From Pontibacter sp. Tf4 (GTDB taxonomy: Bacteria > Bacteroidota > Bacteroidia > Cytophagales > Hymenobacteraceae), in assembly GCF_014212495.1 (NCBI RefSeq), contig NZ_JACKZC010000007.1:62001-126000 (forward strand): 64,000 nt of DNA. The letters run 5' to 3'. A program made the translations under genes and the position numbers. Every line of letters starts with the position of its first letter. Positions within the stretch are counted from its first letter, which is position 1. This document shows positions 37,200 to 46,015 of this stretch, piece by piece. The notes beneath the pieces are model-generated. The model ran no database searches. It was not told the DNA's origin and saw only the letters and a list, made by a program, of their open reading frames with translations.

Positions 37200-37703
37200 A
37201 TGAGCAAAAAGGATAAAAAAGTACAATTATCAGAATTCGAGGAAAAGCTACGGGAAAGTGCCCGAAACCCTGATACCACCATACCTACGGCAGATTATGC
37301 TCCGGGAGAAACCGAAGAGAAAGTAATTCCGGTGATAGAAGAACAGGCACACATCACGAAGCAGACCGTAGAGTCGGGCAGGGTGCGCATTTCTAAAAAT
37401 GTACGCGAAGATGAAGTGCTGATAGACATGCCGGTGGTGCACGAGGAAGTAGACGTGCAGCGCGTGCCGGTTGACCAGTACGTAGACGAGGCCCCGCCAG
37501 CTGTGCGTTACGAAGGCAATAAAATGATAGTGCCGGTGCTGCGCGAAGAGCTGGTGCTGGTAAAACGCATAAAGGTGGTGGAAGAGCTGCACATAACCAG
37601 GCGCCGCACCGAAGAACACCGGACCGAACCGGTACTGCTGCGACGGGAGGAAATAAACGTAGACCGGGAACAGAACGACAACCTAAACAACCCTGCCCAA
37701 TGA
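37200..37703 (+). CDS. DUF2382 stress protein, short form
   Basis: The 167-residue soluble, highly charged protein has a DUF2382 (YsnF/AvaK) domain from about 42 to 160. It contains the repeating beta pattern EKVIPVIEEQAHITKQTVES, EVLIDMPVVHEEVDVQRVPV and MIVPVLREELVLVKRIKVVE. DUF2382 proteins are tied to general, desiccation and osmotic stress, but the molecular role is unknown. It lies 53 bases before a second, longer DUF2382 gene and is probably co-transcribed with it. The ATG at 37200 is preceded by an AT-rich leader. Confidence 0.85.
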   Translation: MSKKDKKVQLSEFEEKLRESARNPDTTIPTADYAPGETEEKVIPVIEEQAHITKQTVESGRVRISKNVREDEVLIDMPVVHEEVDVQRVPVDQYVDEAPPAVRYEGNKMIVPVLREELVLVKRIKVVEELHITRRRTEEHRTEPVLLRREEINVDREQNDNLNNPAQ

Positions 37704-37756
37704 TACACAGCTACTGATCTTTCAACCCATGTACAACCTAAAAACAGTATAAAACT

Positions 37757-38596
37757 ATGGCACAAACAGTGATTGGAATTTTTGAGAAGGGTATTGATGC
37801 GCAAGCTGCTGTGCAAAAACTGGAAAGTAACAGAATACCATCGGATCATATTGATATATCGGACCAGACCACGAGCGATAAAGTAGGGGGCACCACTGCC
37901 CGGCACGATAAAGACCGGGTAAGCAATTTTTTCGGCTCCCTGTTCGGAAGCGATAAAGAGGAAACCAGAAAGTATAGCGATGTTGCCCGCAAAGGCTGGG
38001 TAGTCACCGTACACGCAGACTCGCGGAAGGAAGCAGAAGCAGCTGCCAGAACGCTGGACCAGTGTGGAGCTGTGGATGTGGATGAGCGTGCAAGCCAGTT
38101 CAGAAGTGGTACAAATACCACCACCAGCGACATCCATGAACGAAGAGACCTAAACACCAACCAGTCGGTTCCGATCGTGGAAGAGCGCATGAACGTTGGT
38201 AAACGCGATGTAGAGACAGGCGGCGTGCACATGCGTAGCCGCATCATCGAAAAGCCGGTGGAAGAGCACCTGCGCCTGCGCGAAGAGCATGTACACGTGG
38301 AGCGCAGACCAGTTAACCGGCCAGCCACCGAGCGCGACTTCCAGAATTTTAAAGAGGGCAGTATTGAAATGACAGAGCATAAAGAAGTGCCTGTTGTGAA
38401 CAAAGAAGCCCGTGTGGTAGAAGAAGTACGCCTGAGCAAAGAACAGACCCAGCGCGACGAAATTATCCGCGACAAGGTCCGCAAAACCGACGTAGAGGTA
38501 GACCGCCTCAATCCGAAAAACAGAAACATCAGACCGGAAGATGACCCGAACTGGAATGACCCGACCAGACGCGACCCTTCGGATCGTGAGCTGTAA
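37757..38596 (+). CDS. DUF2382 stress protein with YflT/17M-like N-terminus
   Basis: The 279-residue protein starts with a small alpha/beta domain of the general stress protein 17M/YflT kind. It reads TVIGIFEKGIDAQAAVQKLE, then SNRIPSDHIDI and VTVHADSRKEAEAAARTLDQ. A linker follows, then a DUF2382 domain from about residue 135 to 260 (QSVPIVEERMNVGKRDVETG, MTEHKEVPVVNKEARVVEEV). The tail is acidic and basic mixed with NPKNRNIRPEDDPNWNDP. It is tandem to the shorter DUF2382 protein. The leader is GTATAAAACT before the ATG. A stress role is inferred from the families. Confidence 0.85.
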   Translation: MAQTVIGIFEKGIDAQAAVQKLESNRIPSDHIDISDQTTSDKVGGTTARHDKDRVSNFFGSLFGSDKEETRKYSDVARKGWVVTVHADSRKEAEAAARTLDQCGAVDVDERASQFRSGTNTTTSDIHERRDLNTNQSVPIVEERMNVGKRDVETGGVHMRSRIIEKPVEEHLRLREEHVHVERRPVNRPATERDFQNFKEGSIEMTEHKEVPVVNKEARVVEEVRLSKEQTQRDEIIRDKVRKTDVEVDRLNPKNRNIRPEDDPNWNDPTRRDPSDREL

Positions 38597-38615
38597 GTAA
38601 AAATAAACCTGAATA

Positions 38616-38648
38616 AAAAAGCCCGGCTAACGCATTAGCCGGGCATTT
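38616..38648 (+). terminator. Terminator of the DUF2382 pair
   Basis: AAGCCCGGCTAA and TTAGCCGGGC form a near-perfect stem around CGCA, followed by ATTTCTGTT. It lies 20 bases after the second DUF2382 gene. Confidence 0.85.
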
Positions 38649-38685
38649 CTGTTATAATACTCCAATTCTATAGTTGTCCAAAGAA

Positions 38686-38779
38686 ATTCCTAATTCCTAA
38701 TTCCTAATTCCTAATTCCTAATTCCTAATTCCTAATTCCTAATTCCTAATTCCTAATTCCTAATTCCTAATTCCTAATT
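38686..38779. repeat. Tandem array of the octamer ATTCCTAA
   Basis: Eleven to twelve head-to-tail copies of the 8-bp unit ATTCCTAA, with no visible divergence, lie between convergent genes. The last copy runs directly into the stop codon of the peptide-binding lipoprotein gene. Related octamer runs (AATTAGGA, AATTTCTA, AATTCATA) occur near 17.17, 34.18, 49.95, 61.05 and 61.16 kb. There are no spacers, so it is not a CRISPR array. Copy number is likely unstable. Confidence 0.95.
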
Positions 38780-40454
38780 AAATCTTCCGCACCCGCTCCA
38801 GTTTTAACATGTTCATCGGGTTTGGCTCCAGGCCTTTGATGTTGTTCTGAGTTAATCTAAGCACTTCGTCGTAGTACAGCACAATAACCGGGCATTCTTC
38901 TACCACTATCCTATCCATAGCCTGGTATAGTTCCCAGCGTTTTTTCACGTCTCGCTCCAGTTTTGCCTGCTCGTATAGTTTGTCGAAGTCCTTGTTTACG
39001 AAGTGGGTTTTGTTAGGCCCGGCTGGTGAGAAGTTTTTGCTATAGAACAGCGCCAGGTAGTTTTCGGCATCCGGGTAGTCGCCCAGCCACGATTTCATCC
39101 AGAACTCTGAGCGACCGTTGTCTACCATTTCCTGGTGGGCCGGTCCCTGGTTGATGTCAATCTCAACCTGCACGCCTACCTCGGCCCACTTTTTTTGCAT
39201 GTACTCTGCCAGTTCTTTGTGCTCGGCTACAGTGCCCAGGCGCATTTTAAGCGGTTTCTGTAAACTATAGCCGGCAGCAGTTAGTAATTCGCGTGCCTTT
39301 TTAGGGTTGTAACTATAGCCGGGCACTTTCTCCTGGCTGAAAGATGGCAGCGACGGTGGCACCATGCCCGAATGCCCCGGTATACCGATGTTGTTCCGGA
39401 AGTAAGCGATCATCTCTTTTTTATTGATGGCATAGTTCAGCGCCTGTCGCACACGTTTATCCTGTATCGCCGGGCTTGGGTTTTTCAGGTTTTTAGGATC
39501 CAGCTGAAAGCCAATGTACTCTGTGTTCAGGTAAGGCTCTTTTCGTACCGTAAATTTGCCTTTGAAATCGTCCTGCACCGTTCCATCGTTGTTCAATATC
39601 AAATCCCGCGAGCCTTCTCTCACCCCGGAAAGGAAATCCAGTTTGCCCTGCATAAAGGTCAGAAACTCCGATTTACGGTCGGTAATAAACGAGATTTGCA
39701 CGGCATCCAGGTAAGGCAATTGCACTCCTTTTTCATCCTTCTTCCAGTAGTTCGGGTTCTTGTGCATCACAATGGCATTGCCTTCGTCCCACTGCTTAAA
39801 CACAAAAGGGCCTGTACCTACCGGGTTTGCCCGGAAGTCTTTGCCATACTTGGCTACGGCTTCCTGTGGAACCACAAACGCATACGGCATTGTCAGTATC
39901 TCCAGGAAAGCAATAAAAGGCTCATTTAAGTAGATCTTGAAAGTAGAATCGTTCACCGCCAGGAAAGCCGTATCTGAAATTGCACCGTTTATATCAGTTA
40001 ACACCTTGTCGTTAAAGATCCATGCGCCGGTGCTGGCGGTAGCGGGGTCAATAATACGTTTGAAACTATAGGCTACGTCCTGTGCCGTTACTTTGCGGCC
40101 TTTACCGCCTTTAAAAACTTCGTGGTCGTGAAAGTAAACATCATCCCGAAGGATAAAACTATAGGTTCGGCCATCTTCCGATACTTCCCAGCTTTTGGCA
40201 ATGCCAGGCCCAATTTTCAGTTCTTGGTCCAGTTCTACCAGCCCGTTATACAATTGTGTGGTGGCCCAGATATTAGCCTGGTTGCGGGCAAAAGCAGGGT
40301 CCAGCGACGATAAAGCTTCGGGTTGATTATACCTGAAAACAGTTTTGTTCGTTCCATTTTTTCCGGCCTCAGTGCAAGACTGGCTCACGAGCAAAACGGT
40401 GGATAACAGGGCAAAAACGGTGGATAAATAAAGGCGTTTTGTTGTGATTTGCAT
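38778..40454 (-). CDS. ABC transporter peptide-binding lipoprotein (SBP family 5)
   Basis: The 558-residue precursor has a lipoprotein signal with Cys27 (LLVSQSCTEAG). The mature part is a bacterial solute-binding protein family 5 fold, as in DppA and OppA. Family segments are SLDPAFARNQANIWATTQLY, ISKSWEVSEDGRTYSFILRD-like sequence, NPVGTGPFVFKQW and QALNYAINKKEMI. It would capture oligopeptides or similar solutes outside the inner membrane for an ABC permease, whose genes are not adjacent. The ATG is at 40454. It is divergent from the MBL-parAB run, and the octamer array abuts its stop codon. Confidence 0.92.
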   Translation of the reverse strand: MQITTKRLYLSTVFALLSTVLLVSQSCTEAGKNGTNKTVFRYNQPEALSSLDPAFARNQANIWATTQLYNGLVELDQELKIGPGIAKSWEVSEDGRTYSFILRDDVYFHDHEVFKGGKGRKVTAQDVAYSFKRIIDPATASTGAWIFNDKVLTDINGAISDTAFLAVNDSTFKIYLNEPFIAFLEILTMPYAFVVPQEAVAKYGKDFRANPVGTGPFVFKQWDEGNAIVMHKNPNYWKKDEKGVQLPYLDAVQISFITDRKSEFLTFMQGKLDFLSGVREGSRDLILNNDGTVQDDFKGKFTVRKEPYLNTEYIGFQLDPKNLKNPSPAIQDKRVRQALNYAINKKEMIAYFRNNIGIPGHSGMVPPSLPSFSQEKVPGYSYNPKKARELLTAAGYSLQKPLKMRLGTVAEHKELAEYMQKKWAEVGVQVEIDINQGPAHQEMVDNGRSEFWMKSWLGDYPDAENYLALFYSKNFSPAGPNKTHFVNKDFDKLYEQAKLERDVKKRWELYQAMDRIVVEECPVIVLYYDEVLRLTQNNIKGLEPNPMNMLKLERVRKI

Positions 40455-40478
40455 CCGGATAAAGTGGTCAAAAAAATG

Positions 40479-40486
40479 TATCTTTG
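40479..40486 (+). promoter_or_regulatory. Candidate -7 box of the MBL-parA-parB run
   Basis: TATCTTTG fits TAnnTTTG, 51 bases before the MBL hydrolase ATG. It may drive the whole run of genes to lepB. Confidence 0.45.
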
Positions 40487-40536
40487 TGCAAGATAAAAAT
40501 AACTAACGTAGATAAGTAAGCACTAATCAGTAAATC

Positions 40537-41217
40537 ATGGAAATAACATACTACGGACAGTCTTGCTTTTTAATTAAGATCGGGGATCACAACGTTTTGT
40601 TCGATCCGTTCATTTCGCCTAACGAACTGGCAAAGGATATTGATGTAGACAGCATCAAAGCTGATTACATACTGTTGTCGCATGGCCACCAGGACCACGT
40701 GCACGATGCCGAGCGCATTGCCAAGAACAACGAGGCAACTATAGTTTCTACATTCGAGATAGCGACCTGGTACGGCGAGAAAGGGATTGAGAAAACGCAC
40801 CCGATGAACATTGGCGGTAAGGTTACATTGCCTTTCGGAACAGTGAAGATGGTAACTGCTGTACATTCAAGCTCCTTACCTGATGGTACGTATGCTGGTG
40901 TAGCTTCTGGGTTTGTGGTAGAAACAGAAGATAAAGCTTTCTATTTTGCCGGCGATACCGCCTTAACTTACGATATGAAACTGATACCGGAGCAGTTCGA
41001 CCTTGATTTTGCACTGTTGCCGATCGGTGATAACTTTACAATGGATATACACGATGCCCTTATCGCTGCCGATTTTGTGCAGGTAGATAAGTTCATCGGA
41101 ATGCATTACGACACGTTTCCATACATTGCCATAGACCACGAAGAGGTGAAGGAAGTAGCGCAGATGGCTGGCAAAGAGTTAATTCTGATGGAGATAGGTC
41201 AAACTATAAACCTATAA
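40537..41217 (+). CDS. MBL-fold metal-dependent hydrolase, UPF0173 type
   Basis: The 226-residue cytoplasmic protein has the metallo-beta-lactamase motif [10 protein letters not shown] near residues 48-57, which supplies the His/Asp di-metal ligands. Further ligands lie in [21 protein letters not shown] and [10 protein letters not shown]. The short length and order of motifs fit the UPF0173 group, whose substrates are unknown. The stop codon is only seven bases before the parA start, so it heads the same transcript. An AACTATAGTT is read as Ala-Thr-Ile-Val. Confidence 0.9.
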   Translation: MEITYYGQSCFLIKIGDHNVLFDPFISPNELAKDIDVDSIKADYILLSHGHQDHVHDAERIAKNNEATIVSTFEIATWYGEKGIEKTHPMNIGGKVTLPFGTVKMVTAVHSSSLPDGTYAGVASGFVVETEDKAFYFAGDTALTYDMKLIPEQFDLDFALLPIGDNFTMDIHDALIAADFVQVDKFIGMHYDTFPYIAIDHEEVKEVAQMAGKELILMEIGQTINL

Positions 41218-41224
41218 GTATAGC

Positions 41225-42007
41225 ATGGGAAAAATAATAGCGGTTGCCAATCAAAAAGGGGGCGTAGGTAAAACCACCACAGCCATAAACCTGGCGGCAA
41301 GCCTGGCAGCCTTGGAATATAAAACACTGCTGGTTGATGCCGACCCGCAGGCCAACGCCACATCTGGCCTTGGCTTCGACCCGGCGAGCATCACATCCAG
41401 CATCTACGAGTGCATGGTTGAGGATGTAAAAGTGGAAGACATCATCCTGAATGCGCCAAATATTGAGTTTCTGGACCTGATCCCGTCGCACATCGACCTG
41501 GTTGGTGCCGAGGTGGAGATGATCAACCTGGACAACCGTGAAGAGAAAATGCGCCAGGTACTTAACCCGCTGCGCAGTAAATATGATTTCATCATCATCG
41601 ACTGCTCTCCTTCGCTGGGTCTGATCACAGTTAATTCGCTTACTGCTGCTGATTCGGTAGTAATTCCGGTACAGTGCGAGTATTTCGCTTTGGAAGGCTT
41701 AGGCAAGTTGCTGAACACGATCAAGATCATTCAGTCGCGTTTGAATACGGAACTGGCTATAGAAGGCATACTTTTAACCATGTATGATGTGCGCCTGCGC
41801 CTGAGCAACCAGGTGGTGGAAGAAGTGAAAACACACTTCCAGCAAATGGTTTTTGATACGATCATTCCAAGAAATGTGAAGTTGAGTGAGTCGCCAAGCT
41901 TTGGTTTACCGGCTATTTTGCACGATGCTGAAAGTAAAGGAGCTTTGAGTTACCTGAACCTGGCCCGTGAAATTGCGGAGAAAAACAGCGTGGCACTGGA
42001 GAAATAA
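41225..42007 (+). CDS. parA: Chromosome partitioning ATPase ParA (Soj)
   Basis: The 260-residue Walker-type ATPase drives chromosome origin segregation with ParB. The deviant Walker A motif KGGVGKTT is at residues 10-17, with signature Lys in AVANQKGG. Walker A' is [14 protein letters not shown] and Walker B is [17 protein letters not shown]. The sequence is of the chromosomal Soj type, without the N-terminal DNA-binding extension of plasmid ParA. It is followed 12 bases later by parB. No parS site was seen nearby. Confidence 0.96.
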   Translation: MGKIIAVANQKGGVGKTTTAINLAASLAALEYKTLLVDADPQANATSGLGFDPASITSSIYECMVEDVKVEDIILNAPNIEFLDLIPSHIDLVGAEVEMINLDNREEKMRQVLNPLRSKYDFIIIDCSPSLGLITVNSLTAADSVVIPVQCEYFALEGLGKLLNTIKIIQSRLNTELAIEGILLTMYDVRLRLSNQVVEEVKTHFQQMVFDTIIPRNVKLSESPSFGLPAILHDAESKGALSYLNLAREIAEKNSVALEK

Positions 42008-42019
42008 CCCTACCCTTAC

Positions 42020-42934
42020 ATGTCTGATAACACAAATAAAGCACCTAAACGCACAGGAGGCCTCGGCAGAGGCCTTGGCTCTCTTCTGGAGGGTAACAAG
42101 TACACAGGTAAAATTGATTCGAACACCATTAATGAAGTCAATACTATCGCAGATATAGCCATAGACCAGATACAGACGAACCCATACCAGCCGCGTACCC
42201 ACTTCGATCAGGGCGCACTGGAAGAACTGGCGGAGTCTATCAAGATACAGGGCATTATTCAGCCTATTACCGTTCGTCAGCTCGACCAGAAAAGCTACCA
42301 GCTTATTTCGGGGGAGCGCCGTTACCAGGCGGCTAAAATGGCTGGCCTTACCACTATACCAGCCTACATTCGCAAGGCCGACGACCAGCAGATGCTGGAA
42401 ATGGCCCTGATCGAGAACATTCAGCGTGAAAACCTGAACGCGATCGAGATTGCACTCTCCTACCAGCGCTTACTTTCGGAGTGTAGCCTGAAGCAGGAAG
42501 AACTGGGCGACCGTGTAGGTAAAAAGCGTACAACTGTAACAAACTACCTGCGCCTGCTCAAACTGCCACCAGATATCCAGATCGCCCTGCGCGATAACGT
42601 GATCTCGATGGGCCACGCGCGTGCGCTTATTAACATCGATACGGTTGAGAACCAGCTGGAAGTGTTCAAGAAAGTGGTTGCTGAAGAACTTTCGGTTCGT
42701 AAGGTGGAAGAGCTGGTGCGTAACCTGCAAAACGCTAACAAAAAGCCGGATCCGCAGCAGAAACTGCAGTTCAATAAATACGAGGATGAAATAAAGCAGG
42801 TAGAGACCCGTTTGTCTTCGCAGTTTGGTACTAAAATACAGGTGAAAGCAAACAACGACGGTAAAGGCGAGATCAAGATCCCGTTTGTATCTGTTGATGA
42901 GCTGAACCGTATTTTAGAGTTACTTAACTACTAA
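42020..42934 (+). CDS. parB: Chromosome partitioning protein ParB
   Basis: The 304-residue protein has the N-terminal ParB/Srx CTPase-type domain with NPYQPRTHFDQGALEELAES and the GERRYQAAKMAGL motif. A central helix-turn-helix for parS binding follows (LGDRVGKKRTTVTNYLRLLK), and the C-terminal dimerisation domain ends FVSVDELNRILELL. A short basic Gly-rich N-terminus (TGGLGRGLGSLLEG) is the usual ParA-stimulating segment. It lies directly downstream of parA and 9 bases before the DUF5683 gene. Confidence 0.96.
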   Translation: MSDNTNKAPKRTGGLGRGLGSLLEGNKYTGKIDSNTINEVNTIADIAIDQIQTNPYQPRTHFDQGALEELAESIKIQGIIQPITVRQLDQKSYQLISGERRYQAAKMAGLTTIPAYIRKADDQQMLEMALIENIQRENLNAIEIALSYQRLLSECSLKQEELGDRVGKKRTTVTNYLRLLKLPPDIQIALRDNVISMGHARALINIDTVENQLEVFKKVVAEELSVRKVEELVRNLQNANKKPDPQQKLQFNKYEDEIKQVETRLSSQFGTKIQVKANNDGKGEIKIPFVSVDELNRILELLNY

Positions 42935-42943
42935 CCCATCCGC

Positions 42944-43576
42944 ATGAGGCTACTTGTCGGTATCGTTCTATTACTCAGCATGTTTTTACCTGGTGCTCCT
43001 GCCCGGGCGCAGGTAATTACGGCTGGTCCCGACTCAGTTATAGTTCCGGTACCCGATACAGCTGCCAGCGACAACAACTTTTTCCTGAGTAAGTGGAACA
43101 AGCCTGCCAAAGCGGCTTTATTCTCTGCTGTGGTGCCGGGCATGGGCCAGGCTTATAACAAAGCTTACTGGAAAATGCCGATCGTTTATGCCACCGGAGC
43201 GGTTTTAGCCTACTTCTGGATAGACAACCACACCAAATACAAGGATTTTGAGCAGGCGCTGCTTATACGCCTGGATGGTGATTCGACGACGGTAGATAAA
43301 TTTGTAAACGAAGGGTACTACAGTGAGTCCCGGTCGAATGGAACGGCAAACCTGAAACGCGCCAAAGATTATTACCGCCGTAACCGCGACCTGACCATCC
43401 TCCTGTCAGTAGCTGCCTATGGCTTGCAGATCGCCGAAGCCTATGTGCACGCCCACATGAAGGAATTTGACATCAGCGATAACCTGGCTTTAAAAGTTCA
43501 GCCCAAAGTGATGTCCGTACCCACACAACTATCCTATACGCCGGGATTAAGCTTAACGCTATACACCAAAAAATAA
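42944..43576 (+). CDS. DUF5683 membrane protein
   Basis: The 210-residue protein has a signal-like N-terminus (MRLLVGIVLLLSMFLPGAPA ending ARAQ). The conserved DUF5683 core is AALFSAVVPGMGQAYNKAYW and PIVYATGAVLAYFWIDNHTK. A second hydrophobic segment follows the DYYRRNRDLTILLSVAAYGL stretch. Function is unknown, but the position between parB and dapB is characteristic of Bacteroidota. Its stop codon overlaps the dapB start by one base (TAATG), so translation is probably coupled. Confidence 0.85.
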   Translation: MRLLVGIVLLLSMFLPGAPARAQVITAGPDSVIVPVPDTAASDNNFFLSKWNKPAKAALFSAVVPGMGQAYNKAYWKMPIVYATGAVLAYFWIDNHTKYKDFEQALLIRLDGDSTTVDKFVNEGYYSESRSNGTANLKRAKDYYRRNRDLTILLSVAAYGLQIAEAYVHAHMKEFDISDNLALKVQPKVMSVPTQLSYTPGLSLTLYTKK

Positions 43577-44289
43577 TGAGAATACTTTTGATCGGCTATG
43601 GCAAAATGGGTAAAACCATTGAGCAGATGGCCCTGGCCAAAGGCCATGAGATTGCCGGAACCGTAGACCACACCAACTCCGAAACCCTGCAAAACTATAG
43701 CGCTGCCAATGTAGATGTGGCCATTGAGTTTACGCACCCGGAGGCTGCTTTCGGAAATATTGCTTACTGCCTCAGCAACGGCATACCGGTTGTTTCGGGC
43801 TCTACAGGCTGGCTCGATAAGTTTGATGATGCCAGACAGCTTTGCGCAGACAACGATGGTGCCTTCTTTTATGCCTCCAACTTTAGCGTGGGCGTTAATT
43901 TGTTTTTCCACTTTAACGAGTATATTGCAGCTAAAATGCAGGCTTACAAGGCTTACAATGTAGGCATTCGCGAGATACATCACCTGCAGAAAGTGGACAA
44001 GCCAAGCGGCACCGGCATTACCACCGCCGAAGGTATACTGGCGCATTTCCCGGCACTGAGCGGCTGGGTGGCCGACCAGGAAACCGAAGGAAAACTGAAC
44101 ATTATTTCGGAACGTGAGCCCGATGTTGTTGGTACCCATATTGTTACCTATAGTTCAGAGGTTGATAAAATTGAACTGTCGCATGTAGCGCACAGCCGTG
44201 CCGGTTTTGCCGAAGGCGCCCTGATGGCCGCCGAATGGCTGAAAGACAAAAAAGGCGTTTACGGCATGAAAGACATGCTGAACCTGTAA
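43576..44289 (+). CDS. dapB: 4-hydroxy-tetrahydrodipicolinate reductase
   Basis: The 237-residue enzyme reduces hydroxy-tetrahydrodipicolinate in the lysine and diaminopimelate pathway that feeds peptidoglycan. The NAD(P) loop ILLIGYGKMGKTIEQ is at residues 3-17. The tetrahydrodipicolinate-binding motif is in EIHHLQKVDKPSGTGI. The length is at the short end for the family but typical of Bacteroidota. The start overlaps the DUF5683 stop codon. CTATAG copies are read as Asn-Tyr-Ser and Thr-Tyr-Ser. Confidence 0.94.
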   Translation: MRILLIGYGKMGKTIEQMALAKGHEIAGTVDHTNSETLQNYSAANVDVAIEFTHPEAAFGNIAYCLSNGIPVVSGSTGWLDKFDDARQLCADNDGAFFYASNFSVGVNLFFHFNEYIAAKMQAYKAYNVGIREIHHLQKVDKPSGTGITTAEGILAHFPALSGWVADQETEGKLNIISEREPDVVGTHIVTYSSEVDKIELSHVAHSRAGFAEGALMAAEWLKDKKGVYGMKDMLNL

Positions 44290-44312
44290 AATATCATCAT
44301 AGCTAACCCTGC

Positions 44313-45413
44313 ATGAAAGTTAAGTTCTGGGAGAAAAAACCTGCTGCCAAGGCACCTAAAAAGAAGAAAAGCTTTGCCCGCGAGTGGGGCGATGCCATCC
44401 TGTTTGCCGTTGTGGCAGCCAGCCTTATCCGCTGGGCTACTTTTGAAGCTTATACCATCCCTACCCCATCCATGGAAAAGTCGTTGCTTGTCGGCGATTT
44501 CCTGTTTGTGAGCAAGCTGCATTATGGTCCGCGCACGCCTATTACGCCGCTGCAGGTTCCGCTTACCCACCAAACCATCTGGGGCACCAATATTCCGTCT
44601 TACTCTGATGCCATCCAGCTGAAATCGTACCGCTTACCGGGCTTTTCGGAAGTGAAGCGTGGCGATGTGGTAGTATTTAACTATCCGCCGGAAGAGCAGC
44701 ACCCTGCTGACCTGCGCACCAACTATATCAAACGTTGCGTAGCCATTGCCGGCGATTCCATTGAAGTGCGCGACATGCAGGTACTTGTAAACGGCAAACC
44801 GATGGAGAACCCGGAAATGCTGCAGTATGAGTATTTTATGGCTACCTCCAAAGTACTGACGCAGGATTTCTTTCTGGACCGCGATATTACAGACGTGAGT
44901 GGCTGGGAAGGTGGTTTCAGGCTGCACACTACCCCGGAACGTGCCGCAGAGCTTGCCAAACTGGATTTTGTAAAAGAAGTAACGCTTGTAAAAGAACCAA
45001 AAGGCACTGAAAACACGCAGATCTTCCCGCATGTGCCGAGCCTGTATAAATGGAACATGGACTTTTTCGGGCCGCTTTATGTGCCGAAGGAAGGTGCTAC
45101 TGTAGCTATAACACCAGAAACACTGCCACTTTACGAGACCGTGATCCTGAAATACGAGCACAACGATAATGCACGCGTAGAGGATGGCAAACTATACCTG
45201 GATGGCAAAGAAGTAAACCAGTATACCTTTAAGCAGAATTACTACTTTATGATGGGCGATAACCGCCACAACTCCGCCGACTCGCGTTTCTGGGGCTTTG
45301 TGCCCGAAGACCACATTGTTGGTAAAGCAGTAATGATCTGGATGTCGACAGACCCGTATGGCAGCTTCCTGAACAAAATACGCTGGAGCCGCATCTTCAA
45401 TATCATCGAGTAA
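44313..45413 (+). CDS. lepB: Signal peptidase I LepB
   Basis: The 366-residue inner-membrane protease removes Sec signal peptides. A basic N-terminus precedes the membrane helix AILFAVVAASLIRWATF. The catalytic Ser53 is in IPTPSMEKSLLVGDF and the general-base Lys140 in NYIKRCVAIAGDS. The C-terminal box MGDNRHNSADSRFWGFVP is intact. The long beta insertion between residues about 155 and 285 is common in Bacteroidota LepB. It ends the parA-to-lepB run and is followed by a hairpin terminator. Confidence 0.95.
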   Translation: MKVKFWEKKPAAKAPKKKKSFAREWGDAILFAVVAASLIRWATFEAYTIPTPSMEKSLLVGDFLFVSKLHYGPRTPITPLQVPLTHQTIWGTNIPSYSDAIQLKSYRLPGFSEVKRGDVVVFNYPPEEQHPADLRTNYIKRCVAIAGDSIEVRDMQVLVNGKPMENPEMLQYEYFMATSKVLTQDFFLDRDITDVSGWEGGFRLHTTPERAAELAKLDFVKEVTLVKEPKGTENTQIFPHVPSLYKWNMDFFGPLYVPKEGATVAITPETLPLYETVILKYEHNDNARVEDGKLYLDGKEVNQYTFKQNYYFMMGDNRHNSADSRFWGFVPEDHIVGKAVMIWMSTDPYGSFLNKIRWSRIFNIIE

Positions 45414-45432
45414 ACAAACTATAGTTCCACTC

Positions 45433-45470
45433 CCCAAAAGCCAGGCCTCACCGTCTGGCTTTTGTTTTTT
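45433..45470 (+). terminator. Terminator of the parA-lepB run
   Basis: AAAAGCCAGGC and GTCTGGCTTTT form an imperfect stem around CTCACC, followed by GTTTTTTC. It lies about 20 bases after lepB. Confidence 0.85.
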
Positions 45471-45617
45471 CACTGCCTCTCAGCTACTCTTCTACGCTAC
45501 TGATAAACGGACACAAGCCTTAAGTCAGGCAGCTATAGTTCCTTTCATGGCTGAACGCAGCCCTGTCCCTGAATACTCGTATAGAGAGGCAAACGAAAAA
45601 GAAGCGAACCCTGCGTT

Positions 45618-45965
45618 ATGGAAATAGTGCGTACCTACATCGAATATGTCGTCGCGATTATAGAGGCCATTGGTGTTATGATCATATCAGTGGGAGCTGC
45701 CATTGCGTTGGTCAGGTACCTGCTCCCCATGATGACCGGTAAAAAATACTACAAGGAACTGCGCCAGGACCTGGGCAAAGCTATTCTGCTGGGCCTGGAA
45801 ATACTGGTGGCAGCCGACATCATTGCAACGGTATCTACCAAACCAGACCTGCAGGGCGTACTGATACTGGGCATGATCATTCTGATCAGAACGTTCCTGA
45901 GCATTTCGCTGCAGGTAGAGCTGGAAGGTAAGTTCCCGTGGAAAAACAAAGACCCCGAACTATAG
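45618..45965 (+). CDS. DUF1622 membrane protein
   Basis: The 115-residue inner-membrane protein has three hydrophobic segments (VVAIIEAIGVMIISVGAAIA, AILLGLEILVAADIIATV, GVLILGMIILIRTFLSISLQ). It also has the DUF1622 phrase FLSISLQVELEGKFPW. Function is unknown. The stop codon is part of a CTATAG motif (GAA CTA TAG), as in the UspA gene. It stands alone between lepB and ung, with the convergent ung stop only about 50 bases further on. Two CTATAG copies follow in that short gap. Confidence 0.85.
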   Translation: MEIVRTYIEYVVAIIEAIGVMIISVGAAIALVRYLLPMMTGKKYYKELRQDLGKAILLGLEILVAADIIATVSTKPDLQGVLILGMIILIRTFLSISLQVELEGKFPWKNKDPEL

Positions 45966-46015
45966 CCGGTATAAAACATTACCAACTATAGCCCGGGGCC
46001 TCACCAAACTATAGG

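Noticed and set aside
38686..38779. Possible CRISPR array
   Set aside because: The units are 8 bp and directly adjoining, with no spacers and no cas genes nearby.
40537..45413. parS centromere site near parAB
   Set aside because: No sequence close to the TGTTTCACGTGAAACA consensus was seen on either strand by eye in the window.
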